A stretch of DNA of 64,000 bases from Ascochyta rabiei. Lineage: Eukaryota; Ascomycota; Dothideomycetes; Pleosporales; Didymellaceae. The stretch's first letter is position 1. Every line of letters begins with the position of its first letter. The DNA lies in contig NC_082421.1 in NCBI RefSeq assembly GCF_004011695.2, positions 434,001-498,000 on the forward strand. The letters are read 5' to 3'. Under the pieces are notes generated by a model, which searched no databases, was not told where the DNA came from, and saw only the letters and a list, made by a program, of their open reading frames with translations. A program made the translations under genes and the position numbers. Shown piece by piece: positions 34,935 through 45,191 of this stretch.

Positions 34935-35204
34935 TTTGCACCTACTATCCTGCGGTCATTGTGCCGTTTAGCTTTCAACTCCTATTGCTTTACACCTGCT
35001 ATCCTACAGTTATTATACTATTTAGCTTTTAACTCTTATCACTTTACACCTACTATCCTGCAGTTACCTTGCTGTTTAGCTTTTAACTCCTATTACTTTA
35101 CACCTGCTATCCTACAGTTATTATGCTGTTTAGCTTTTAACTCTTATTACTTGCACCTACTATCCTGCGGTCATTGTGCCATTCGGTTTTCAGCTCTTGT
35201 TGCT
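34935..35204. repeat. 54-bp tandem repeat, five copies
   Basis: Units start TTT(G/A)CACCT at 34935, 34989, 35043 and 35097, with a fifth near 35150. Because 54 is a multiple of 3, open frames show an 18-residue repeat (LAFNSYYFTPAILQLL). Outer copies keep C and G (TGCGGTCATTGTGCC); inner copies have T and A at the same sites (TACAGTTATTATACT). Confidence 0.9.
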
Positions 35205-35370
35205 TTGCAATCCTGCTGCGACATTAGCACCGGATCCTTGCACTCAATGTTCTGTCGCTGATATGTTATATAGCCTGTGACAACATCTGCACTACCTTTT
35301 TCACTACCTTCAGCAGGTCAAAACAACAGTTCTACCACACCAAACATACCACTGCAGCAACACAGTGACT

Positions 35371-36509
35371 ATGGAGTCGATTCTGCAGAACAAAGCCGCT
35401 TACCTGGACGGGCCCGGGGCCCAGTTAGTGGTGCGAGGCTCCCCTTTCCCAAAAGCCGGTAATGGAGCAATCTTAGTCCGCAACGCTATTGTCGCCATCA
35501 ATTCACTCTACTGACATAGGCAGGACAACGGAATGTTCATTAAGTAATGGCCTGCCGTGTTTGGCTGCGATGTGGCAAGCGGGGTGCATGAGATAGGGCC
35601 TGGCGTTGATCTGTTCGAGTTTGGTGGTTGCGTGATTGAACAAGTCAGCTCAGTATAAAATCAGAGTAAGGACATACTGACGAATGTGTTCGATAGCCAT
35701 GCCACCAACCTGTAGAGTGGCCGCCCACAAGACGATGCTTTTCAGCTATACACTGTCTTGTCCGAAGACAAGGCGGCTCAACTCCCCTGGTCCATCTCGT
35801 TCACTGATGGCGTTGTGCTTCACCTTGCACTTGAAACAGCTATTTGCGCGTTACAGTTTGACCGGCGCAACCCGCTCCCGGACTACCTGCCAGGCATGCA
35901 CACGCCAGCACTGGCTCTACCATACCCTTCACTGAAAGATTCGAGGCCTACCGCAGGAAAGGTGGTTGTTGTAAACGGTGGTTCGTCTTCCGTCGGCTCT
36001 GTGACCACTCAGCTCGCTGCAGCCGCTGGAATCCATGTTATCACCGTAGTGGGTGCGCGACATTTCGACCTGTCGAAGCGCAGCGCAGCAGAGCGTCCGA
36101 GTGTTTAGATCACAAGCATCCTTTCTTGGTAGAAAATGTCGTTGAGGCAATCCGCAGGTCTGAACAAGAATCTGCCGGCATTGCTGATGCCATCTCGATC
36201 TCCGACACCATCGCCACAGATCTAGAGATCTTCGGTCATCTCGGTGGGGGCCACTTTGCGCTTACTCATCCTCACATGGGTAAAGAGGTGGTTCCCGATA
36301 GCATTGAGATAGGAATGATCTGGTCTGGAGGCGTCAACGAGATTACGGGTCCCGTTTGGAGGGCCTGCATTGGAGCCGCCTTGGAGTTTGGCAAGCTCAA
36401 GTATCTTCCCCCACCTAGCGTTGTTGGCAAGGGTCTGGAGCACATCCAAGAAGTACTGAAGCTATCGAAAGCTGGCGTCAGTGGAACTGGATTGGTCGTT
36501 GAATTGTGA
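35371..36509 (+). pseudogene. Medium-chain (zinc-type alcohol) dehydrogenase/enoyl reductase pseudogene
   Basis: The relic starts with ATG at 35371 (MESILQNKAAYLDGPGAQLV) and runs through the GroES-like half (RNAIVAINSLY, then PAVFGCDVASGVHEIGPGVD). A Rossmann half carries the nucleotide-binding loop VVVNGGSSSVGSVTTQLAAA, and it closes with KLSKAGVSGTGLVVEL at 36509. Lesions are TGA at 35512, TAA at 35545, another TAA near 35657, a shift in the 35660-35760 stretch and a 1-base shift near 36095 (after SAAERP, continuing ECLDHKHPFLVENVV). The family is common in fungal metabolism as trans-acting enoyl reductases and quinone reductases. Lesions are not confined to RIP-type changes, so this is ordinary decay beside the island. 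Confidence 0.85.
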
Positions 36510-37816
36510 CGGACAAACTGGGCAGAGACAGCTGACGACAGACCACTCGCTAGACACAAAACCTCACACACACGCTGATCAGTGCTGTAGTATTACCCAA
36601 TCGAACGTGTATAGCGCTAGTTTTAACATTGTTCTCTTATCGTGCCAGCGCAGTGTGTCAACATCGCAGGTTTTCTTACGGAGCTAGCCAACAATCGACG
36701 GCATAGTCCCCAAAGCTTAGAGTCGAGTCGGGAAACCTGTGGATCCACGAAACCATTTGTCGGCACGCTCCATGTACTTTGGTCATACCTCCGATGCACT
36801 GACTGCGCAGTCTCTAACTATGGGCTCTTCCCATCTTTTATTGTATCGCTGACAGACTGATAGCCTCGAGTGCGGGTTTCCCATCTTCAACGCATGTTAG
36901 TACAACGCTCTCTGCGATTATACAAGCCGCCATCAACTTTTATCAAACAATCTGTACCTCGGAGTCCTAGCCAATCAGGCTGGACACAAAGTTCAGGTCA
37001 AAACATCTAGAGCTGGGGGTCGCACACCAAAAGGGATCAAATTGTCATTGCACAAACCTCCTTATAGAAGCACAGCCCCAGTGCGAACGACACCACTATC
37101 GTACAAACAATAACATAGAGTGTGAGGACTCGTAATCAATAATTAAGCGTTGTCTACTGGGCTTTCTGGTGATATTAAGAACACCGCTGGTATGTTCCGC
37201 AGCTAAAAGGCTTCCTGTCAGGGTGCTACTACCCCGTCTCATGCTCACAGAGACTGTAGTAATCAATTGATGATGTTGGGCCCTGTCATGTTGCCTATCC
37301 AGTTTCGCGATGCGGTCGAAAGTGGGAGCATTCACACCCAAGAGTGGGAGAGATTGAAGCTGTAGCTTGATTGGTCCGTCGAGATGAACGGTCCGCTCTG
37401 CACACTGAGCCGCCCCCGCAACTTGGCGCAACTATCGGGGGCTCCACCATTATCTTTCGCTTGTCAAAGCCCCGATGATTTATCCTGGCAAACCCCAGGT
37501 TATAAGGCACTATTGCAGATAGGGGGAGATAGGATACACTAGAAGATAGGCGTGAGCCTGGAACGGACTGGCTTGTCCCACTCTCGCGAAAGCCATGCTT
37601 TAGTTTCCCAGGCCGGTAGCCGTTCGAGGATTCGAGTATGGAACTAGTGATAGTTTAATATATAATGAGACCCTCATCATTGAGGCCGATCCTAAGCTAC
37701 CGCATTCTGACTCCAAGGGTGTGGCCACTCAATTACAACCTCAGAGCCCACTCGCCGATCCAACACTCTGCAGCAGTTTAGGCATTATCTTCGACCTCTC
37801 TCTACGTCTTCTACTT
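36510..37816. other. Intergenic, promoter side of the permease
   Basis: No gene recognised in 1.3 kb; short frames on both strands lack domains. The part next to 37817 should hold the permease promoter. Confidence 0.5.
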
Positions 37817-39464
37817 ATGACGACGGAGAAAGCACCAGACTTGGCCATGTCAGAGAAGATGGCCGATCTAGAGAAAGCTGATGCGTCTACACATCGATCA
37901 CCATCTACAGTTGAACTCGGCATCAGCCAGCCAGTCAATACTCTTCAGCGCTTTTGTGATAAACTCGATGCGGTATGTGGTGTCGAGGCACGGGGTATCG
38001 AACGGATTCCAGAGGAGTTGCGAGAGCGAGATATGTCCTTTAAGGACTATCTTCACATGTACATCATGTATGTATCCTCGATCCACAGCGTCTGTAGATG
38101 TTGACAATACAACAGTTGGTTCTCCATGAACTGCACGGCCAATCAATTGACTCTGGGTGTACTCGGTCCTGTCAGCTATGGCCTGGGGCTGACAGATTCG
38201 ATCCTCATCTGCATGTTTGGCACCATCTTCGGATCCATCTGCACCGGCTACATCTCGACTTTTGGCCCTCGATCAGGACTTCGCACACTGAATGTTGCTA
38301 AGTACACAATGGGATGGTGGCCATCCAAGCTTTGTGTTCTTCTGAACCTCGCCATTGAGATCGGATACGGACTCATCGACTGCCTTGTCGGCGGGCTGAT
38401 TCTCTCTGCTGTTAACGGTGGAGGTATGTCTGTCATTGTGGGTATCATCATTGTTGCACTCATCACCTGGGTTGTAGTCACCTTCGGCATCAAGTAAGTG
38501 GTTAAAATCTTATCGCCGGATACAAACTGACAAGATCTCTAGGTGGTTCTACAAGTTCGAACAGTTCGTCTGGGCGCCCACCGTGCTCGTTCTCTTCGTC
38601 TTGATTGGTGTGGCTGGTCCACATTTTGACACCCACACACCTTCACGCGGAACTGGAGCAGTCCTTCACGGAAACCAGCTTTCATACTTCTTCCTAGTCG
38701 CCTCCGGACCGCTCAGCTGGTCTTCCGCATCTGCCGACTACGTTGTGTATTACCCGAAGACAACCAACCGCTGGGGAACTTTCGCTGCAACAACCTGTGG
38801 AATCACCACCGGCAAGCTCCTCATCGAGTTTCTGGGCATCGGTCTCGGTTCTGGTCTGCTACTGAATCCGAATTGGGAAAAGGCGTTCAACGACCATGGA
38901 ATTGGTGCTCTCGTTGTCGAGTCTTTCAGCCCGCTCAATACATTCGGCAAATTCTGCTGTGTCATCCTTGCTGTGTGCATCGCGGCAAACAACATCCCTG
39001 GAACTTACGCCGCTGCGCTCAACTGGCAGCAGCTGGGTGCGCCGTTGGCCAAGATCCCCCGCCCAATCTGGAGCACTGTTAGTTGTATCTTATTTACAAT
39101 CGTCGCTATTGCAGGTCGCGACTCGCTGTTCGATATCTTTATTAACTGGCTGAGTCTGATCGGGTACTGGACAATCATCTGGATCACTATGACCATCCAA
39201 GATGAGTTCATATTCCGGAAGGGTAACTTTGATTGGGAAATTTGGAACCGCAAGGATCTGCTCCCTCATGGGTTTGCCGCTTTGTTCGCCTTCATCATTG
39301 GCTGGGTGGGTGCGGTGCTGTGCATGTACCAGACATACTTCACTGGACCGATCGCAGCGCTTGTTGGCGATGGTGCAGATTTGGGATTGCCAGTTGCGTG
39401 TGGTTTGACCATGATTATATACCCGCCTGCTAGATGGTTGGAGTTGAAGTATGTTGGACGGTAG
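37817..39464 (+). CDS. NCS1-family nucleobase permease (purine-cytosine permease, FCY2/FcyB-like)
   Basis: Plasma-membrane H+ symporter for cytosine/purines or related nucleobases. Exons 37817-38067, 38116-38493 and 38543-39464 give 516 residues. The cytosolic N-terminus includes NTLQRFCDKLDAVCGVEARG and the conserved RDMSFKDYLHMYI. About 12 hydrophobic helices follow, with the NCS1 landmark WFSMNCTANQLTLGVLGP across the first junction, and later FLVASGPLSWSSASADYVVY, NNIPGTYAAALNWQQLG and NWLSLIGYWTIIW. The C-terminus is short (PPARWLELKYVGR). The pattern fits the Fcy branch (purine/cytosine), not the Fur branch. ATG 37817 was chosen because it begins a typical charged N-terminus; upstream in-frame codons are not conserved in style. 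Confidence 0.92.
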
Positions 39465-39563
39465 ATGTGGCCCGCTTTGTTAGGGTAGTCTGAATGATAT
39501 GTGCCGTAATGTCGGTTTTTACACATCTGCTTTGCTTTGAGACTGAGAACTTATATACGTCCG

Positions 39564-40566
39564 TCAACCATGCTTTGCGATAATGTTTTCAACCTGATCA
39601 GCTAACGTCTCTAAACCATCTTCCAAGCCTATCTTTCCGTTATCTCTTTTCTCGTACAACGTACCTCCCTCCGTCCAGATACGACGTAACGTGATCGGAG
39701 TCTTCCAAGGCCAATCTTCCTCCCAAGCCTGCTGCTCAAGCTTCTTAAACTCTTCCAGAGAAGTTACAGACACATCCCACTTCGCACCAGTCTGTTTCTC
39801 GAATTCGGCGACTGCGCCTTTACCCGTCGTCGTGAAGCAGTTGACTCTCAAAATTCTCTCCGAGTCCGCAGTCGGAGTTTTGAGCGCAGCAACAAGCAAA
39901 CGTCCAACGTCCTTCATCGTTGTGAAACTGATTTCCTCCTCTCCGGTACCCAACAGCGTTGCCCTCTTCTCTCTGACGTTGAACGAGCCGATGCGTGGGT
40001 CTTTGTTCGGCGCGAAAAACAGATCAGAGTACGGTCCCGTGACCAGGTAAGTGACTTTTAAGTCTTTGACATTCTCGCGAATGAACTTTCGTACTTGCAG
40101 CTTCAGCTGATGGGGTTTTTCGTTAACCGAAGAAGGACCGTATTCGATGTCTGTGCCGAATTCAGATGGGTAGAAGTATTTGACTGTTGGTGAGTCTGAG
40201 GCGAGTTGTAGAAGGGAGATCTGGGTCAAGATGGCGTTGCGGCCGTGCGCTGTGATAACTGTGTCATACCCTGGTATAATTCAGTCAGTTGCCTATTTCT
40301 TCAGTCTTTCCTGTGGAGTAATGGCACGTACTCTCATAGACTTTCTTTACATCTTCTTCGGAGTTTACGTCGCCTACATTGATCTCAACACCCTTCTCTT
40401 TCCATCCACTGATCTCATCGGGTTTGTTCTTTACGGTCTCTGGCGATGTGAACAGTCCGATCTTGTCAAATGATGACCCAGCGTTGACGATTTCCCGAAT
40501 GATGAAGTGACCGATGACGCCAGTGGCACCAAAGATAAGCACCTTCTTGGGTAAGTTGGACGCCAT
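39564..40566 (-). CDS. NmrA-like/isoflavone-reductase family NAD(P)-binding protein
   Basis: Atypical short-chain dehydrogenase fold, acting either as an NADPH-dependent reductase or a redox sensor. Exons 40566-40332 and 40270-39564 give 313 residues. The N-terminus has the Rossmann glycine motif VLIFGATGVIGHFIIREIV, then GDVNSEEDVKKVYE, and after the intron YDTVITAHGRNAILTQISLL and VKYFYPSEFGTDIEYGPSSV, which is the usual NmrA/phenylcoumaran-reductase order. Substrate cannot be read from sequence. It converges on the permease gene with only ~100 bp between stop codons. Confidence 0.88.
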
Positions 40567-41173
40567 TTCAATTCGCAGTGCGCAGCTACAGTTCGTATGC
40601 AGTATCGAATGTAAAGTTCAGATATATGTTGTTGTGAGGTTCAACATGTAGGGCGTGCCAGAGCGGGGGTGCGGAAAATAGCGGAACACCATGCTCTGTA
40701 AGCAACAATGTCATGCTGAATAAAATTTCCAATCACTGTGACCAGATATCGATCGTGGACTCGGGTATCACCCCCGTTCTATGTTTGATGTTCACAGATC
40801 GAGCCCCTCTCGTGTTGCAAAAAAAACCGGATGCAACGGCACATTCTCTCTGCATTGTGAGAGGCACTTAGAAGAGCTGTATATTGTTGTTACAGGCCCG
40901 CAAGAAATACAATCCAGAAGACTACAGATTATTTTAGCTATTCATAGCTTTGCCGAACTGTTGTCAAAGATCCCCAGGCATTGCTTCCATAGAGCATGAG
41001 AGCCCGCACACCATGGTGTGCTGTTGTCACGTCATCACTCGCAATCGCACCATGAGAAAAAGTCAAGATCCATTTCATTCCATGAATTGAGTCAATGTAA
41101 TCGCTGTTTCATACTAAATCGTGGTCATTGCAGACTCACATTCCCTCATACCCATGTACTGCTCAGACTTGGC
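40567..41173. other. Intergenic
   Basis: No gene seen. The left part should be the promoter of the NmrA-like gene and the right part the 3' end of the MFS gene (both minus strand). Confidence 0.5.
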
Positions 41174-42923
41174 TTAGTGAATGTAGCGAAACTCTGGGTG
41201 CCGGTAGCCAAGGTCGCGTATCTGCTCCTCGTTCAACCCGTTAAGACGGTGGTCACGCTTCCCTAGGTCGCGCTGCTTGTTCTCCCATTTACAGTACAAA
41301 ATACCCGCGCATGACAAGATCAACACGCAACATTGACCTACTAAGTTGATGGTATGACCAGTGTGGTATTTTGGCGCATCATCGGAAGTGTATGACCAGG
41401 TAGAAAGAATACCACCAGCAGTACCAAGCGTGACGACGTATGCGGTAGTGACTGCGCGTACGGACGGGTTACCTGCGTTGTTGGTTGCCCAAGTTAGGAA
41501 GCCTGGGCCACCAGGAAACGCGCCAATCGTGATCAAGAAAATGCCTCCATATCGCGCATTGGGATCAGCGACCCAGCGAAGAATAGCGAAGCCAGCAATC
41601 GTGGGGATTGTGAAAATGGCCAGGTATAGACCACGGCGATTGGTCTTATCACTGAGGAATGCGACACCGATAGCGATAAAACACGCACATACGTAGGGAG
41701 GCACGGTGTAAAGCTGGGCTTTGGTAGCCGTCCAGCCTAGATCTCTCAAGATGGTGGGCTATAGCGTGGCTTTAGCAAGTATCGTATCATGAGAGTCGAA
41801 AAGCTTACCAGGAAAAGAGAGATACCCTGGACAGTAATGTTTATGAAGAAGAAACCGAAGGAGCAGATGTAGTTGGTGATGTTGAACAAGGCTCTCTTAA
41901 CGTGGCGAGGTCGGACTTTCTCGTCCTCCCCGGCGCCGGTTTTCGAGATCAAGCGTTCGTGCGCAATCCTACGTTCGCGTGGGTTCAAAAACCAGCACTC
42001 TCCTGGACTTGTTGGCATCAGGAACGGTGCGCCGAGCCCGACAAGCATAGTAAAAAGGCCCTCGAAGAAAAATATGTTGCGCCAGGTGTGAATGATCATG
42101 GAGGATGCGCCCCAGGGAGGAATACGCGCCAGTCTAGACTCATCAGTCAGATTTGTACCTTCACGATGGACTAACGTTGGGGACTCACCCCGTAGCCAAG
42201 AGACCACCAAATGCACCGGCCAAACTAGCAGCTGAGACATAGATACCAATACGGAACAGCAGTTCATTGCGTTTGTAGAAGCAGGTAATGAAGAACGCAA
42301 GACCACTGGAAGATGTTAGTCCAGACGAAATTGATTGATGAGAGGCACTTACGGCATAACACCACCTTCGAAGACACCTAGTATAGCGCGTGCAGCCATC
42401 AATCCCTGAAAGCTTTGGACAAACGCTGTGCAGAGGGAAACAAATCCGAAGCCGACAACAAGAAGCGGCAGATACCACTTCGGGCCAATTTTCTTCAGAA
42501 GAATATTGGAAGGTACCTCGACAAACATGTAAATGATGTAAAATATCGACGTGACCCAGTTGAATCGTTTTCCGACAAGGTGCAGGTCCTTCTCCATACC
42601 CTGGATACGCGCGTTTCCAACATTGGCACTGCAAATTGTCAGAATATACTGGCTGCGCACATGACTGTTTACCTACCGGTCGAGGAAGCATAATAAGTAG
42701 AGGAACGTAGTCAGGGGTACGATGACTCTATCCAATTTTCGTCGAACCGCCGTTTCTTCTTCCTCAGTCCATGTAAATCCGTCTGTGGAGTGATCACTGG
42801 GCGATGTGAGTCCGCCCTCGTCTTCAACCTTTACACCAGTTCTTGTCAATGATAGTTTCCACTGTGTAACGTACAGAGAATAGACTGCTCCTTCTCAACA
42901 GCAGAAGGATCGTATTGCGCCAT
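41174..42923 (-). CDS. MFS permease, anion:cation symporter (Dal5/Tna1-like) family
   Basis: Plasma-membrane symporter of the family that carries allantoate, nicotinate, pantothenate or similar organic anions. Six exons (42923-42875, 42821-42677, 42628-42353, 42305-42189, 42133-41809, 41758-41174) keep frame throughout and give 498 residues. Landmarks are RRKLDRVIVPLTTFLYLLCF before helix 1, DRANVGNARIQGMEKDLHLV, FNWVTSIFYIIYMFVEVPSN, WYLPLLVVGFGFVSLCTAFV and the cytosolic loop PRERRIAHERL. The tail EEQIRDLGYRHPEFRYIH is typical of the family. Two acceptor sites (GTTGAAG before 42821, GTCTAG before 42133) were chosen by frame. The substrate is unknown. Confidence 0.9.
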
Positions 42924-44225
42924 GCTGATAAGGTCTCTGGCGTTTTCCAACAGATGGGTTGGATCAATTTGTGTGAAGATTCTTCCTTCGTTGCGCTGTG
43001 GCTCCACACAGTCCAGTCCGTGAGTCAGAGGTATAGCGCGTTAGTCTGGGGTAAAGGATCTGGGGAAGAGCGCAGTCCATATAAGAATGAGGGCTGTCCG
43101 TTACGGCTTGCCTCAAAACGCTCACTGGCGTAATAACAGCGAAGGATCAGACTCTGGACGCAAGACTCGGCAGTTGATCTGAGAAGAGATAGATTCGGGC
43201 CTTAACTAGCTCTACAAAATAACCTTTCCGCGACAGGTGGACAGGTGGACAGTGTTCGAGCAAGGGTTCTTCACAGCGCAGATACTTAACGAATCCATCC
43301 AAGACCTGCAGCAAACGCCTTCGAGATGCAACGGCATTGTCTTCGGTTCGACACTTTGCGGGGCAGCTTCTTGGCTGGCATGGGTTGAGTCGTTGCAAAG
43401 CATGGGTAGCGGCCGGGGCATTCGATCGTCATGGGGCGCCTCTGCTTGGCAACGCGGGAAGGACTTGCTGGCGCTGGCAGGAGAAGCGAGTTCGGCAGAT
43501 GAATACGACATCGTGATCCGCATGTTGGCTTTGAAGTACAATTGTATCAAGAAGAACGGGATTTGGGACATTCCGAAGCACCTCAAGAAGGTGATGTAGG
43601 CGTCGTCGCGGTACACGCCATGTGGTGAGGAGTTTTGTGGGTCGTCGTGAATTCAGCAGGCTTTGTCTCGGTGCCATGGTGGAGACCTGCACCATGATCA
43701 AGGACGGCTGCCGGACATCCGCGCATCCGCGGGCGACTCGTTGGTGAAAGCGCTCAAAACTTACGTGTCGTTGTTCACATGCTTTTGCAGGAGCGTTGTG
43801 CGACGGTGTATAATTAATCAAACCCGGGTGGCTCGTGCACCATCGCACCTTCATCGCCAGAATACGAAGTACCATCGTAAAGCATCACAGAACATGAGGC
43901 AACCCAAATCGGCCTTAGGCTGAAAACATTCTCAACGTCTAGCTATACTCTTAAAGCCTCACCCAACACTTTCCTTTCAGCCCCAAAAACACGTCTCCAA
44001 ACCTGGTCCCACCAGCACTTCTTTGGGGCTGTGTTGTGCATTAGACAGCCTGGTCAGTTTGGGCGGCTTGCATGGCTTCAATTGCTTGCTTGCAATGTCT
44101 TGTTCTTTCACGGCAGTTGTGCCTTGCTCGATACCCTCGGTCTTGATAATCGACGAGTACTCTGGGTCCCGTGACTTCATTTGCTCAGATGTCCCTGGGA
44201 TCGTGGAGCCATTGTTCTTGAGAAG
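42924..44225. other. Intergenic with unsupported open frames
   Basis: Frames of 120-148 codons lie on both strands (43237-43599 plus, 43212-43616 and 43429-43875 minus). None shows a domain or consistent splicing, and they overlap each other. The stretch near 42924-43150 is likely the MFS promoter. Confidence 0.4.
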
Positions 44226-44853
44226 TCATCTGGAAGTTATTGTTATCTTCTCTGCTGAGTTCGTTGAAATTCTGATTACTTCTTTCTCGGGTCTCTGCGG
44301 TACATCATCATACTCTACGGCCTCAACGAACTCCAATCTATATTCTCCAGACTCTTGTGTAGATCCCTCGCTCTTTCTTCCGCTGCTGCACGCTACTGTC
44401 GGTCTTGCCGGCATGGTGCCCTGTCTGCCATTCTGGAGAACCTGGCAAGTCGGACATATCATATGATAACGATCACCATCCTTGAGTATGAACTTAGCCG
44501 CTATTTCATGTCCACATGCTAACAAGTTCTCGATCTTGGCAAGTCAGTAGGCCCGAACCTCTCTCATCGCCATTGCTCGAGTTTGCCGTAAAACGTCCGG
44601 ACAGACCTTTCCTGGACTAGCAACCTCTTCATATCTACCTGCACAGTCTTGACCCCATCTTTGACCTGCCCGACTCGTGCTCGTGCATCGTCGTGTTCTT
44701 TGCGCCGCTGATCTTCCGTCTCTCGGCTGCATTCTTCTCGCTCGTCCCCGATCCCACACGATTCCTTTACATGCTTGCAATCTTCTTGGTCACAATTCAA
44801 GTCGATACCAGAAAACGGCCACAGTCATACTCGATGACGAGTTCGGTGGGCAT
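44226..44853 (-). pseudogene. Broken Cys-rich small-protein gene, family unknown
   Basis: The minus strand reads MPTELVIEYDCGRF from 44853, then after a frame change DLNCDQEDCKHVKESCGIGD and a charged coil (EDQRRKEHDDARARVGQVKD), ending FYGKLEQWR. After another shift it reads LAKIENLLACGHEIAAKF and MICPTCQVLQNGR, ending at 44226. The paired C-x5-C and CPxC/ACGH motifs suggest a small metal-binding or disulfide-rich protein. Two frame changes and one stop (TGA near 44555) argue for a pseudogene; mis-predicted splicing is the alternative. Confidence 0.4.
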
Positions 44854-45191
44854 GTTTGATAGCCTTAGGCTTCGACATAGTCCTGGAAAGGATCGAGCGG
44901 GGTATGGCTCAAGATCTGGCCCCACTCGCAGTCACGTTCTATAGACTACTTCACATAGCTCAACATACTTCTACCCGCTGCGCCAATAGATCTCCCGCTG
45001 TATGCCGTTTTATTATTATTTAAGACCTTGGTTGCAGAAGCAGGCATAGGTGACGGTCGTTTGCTTGTTTCAAGTCAAAAGATCGATTGATACTGCCGCA
45101 GCAAAGGTATCATAACGCAAGCTATGTACGAAAGCAATGCAACAGGGACGATGCGCCCACCAACGCCCAGCTAATGCTATGTGTCCATACC
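44854..45191. other. Intergenic, 3' of RRP6
   Basis: No gene seen; likely the RRP6 3' UTR and terminator. Confidence 0.5.

Noticed and set aside
43212..43875. Overlapping frames of 120-148 codons on both strands
   Set aside because: No domain, no consistent splicing, and both strands are open equally.
35371..44853. Secondary-metabolite cluster
   Set aside because: Reductase relic, transporters and an NmrA-like protein are present, but no polyketide synthase, peptide synthetase, terpene cyclase or pathway regulator lies in the window.
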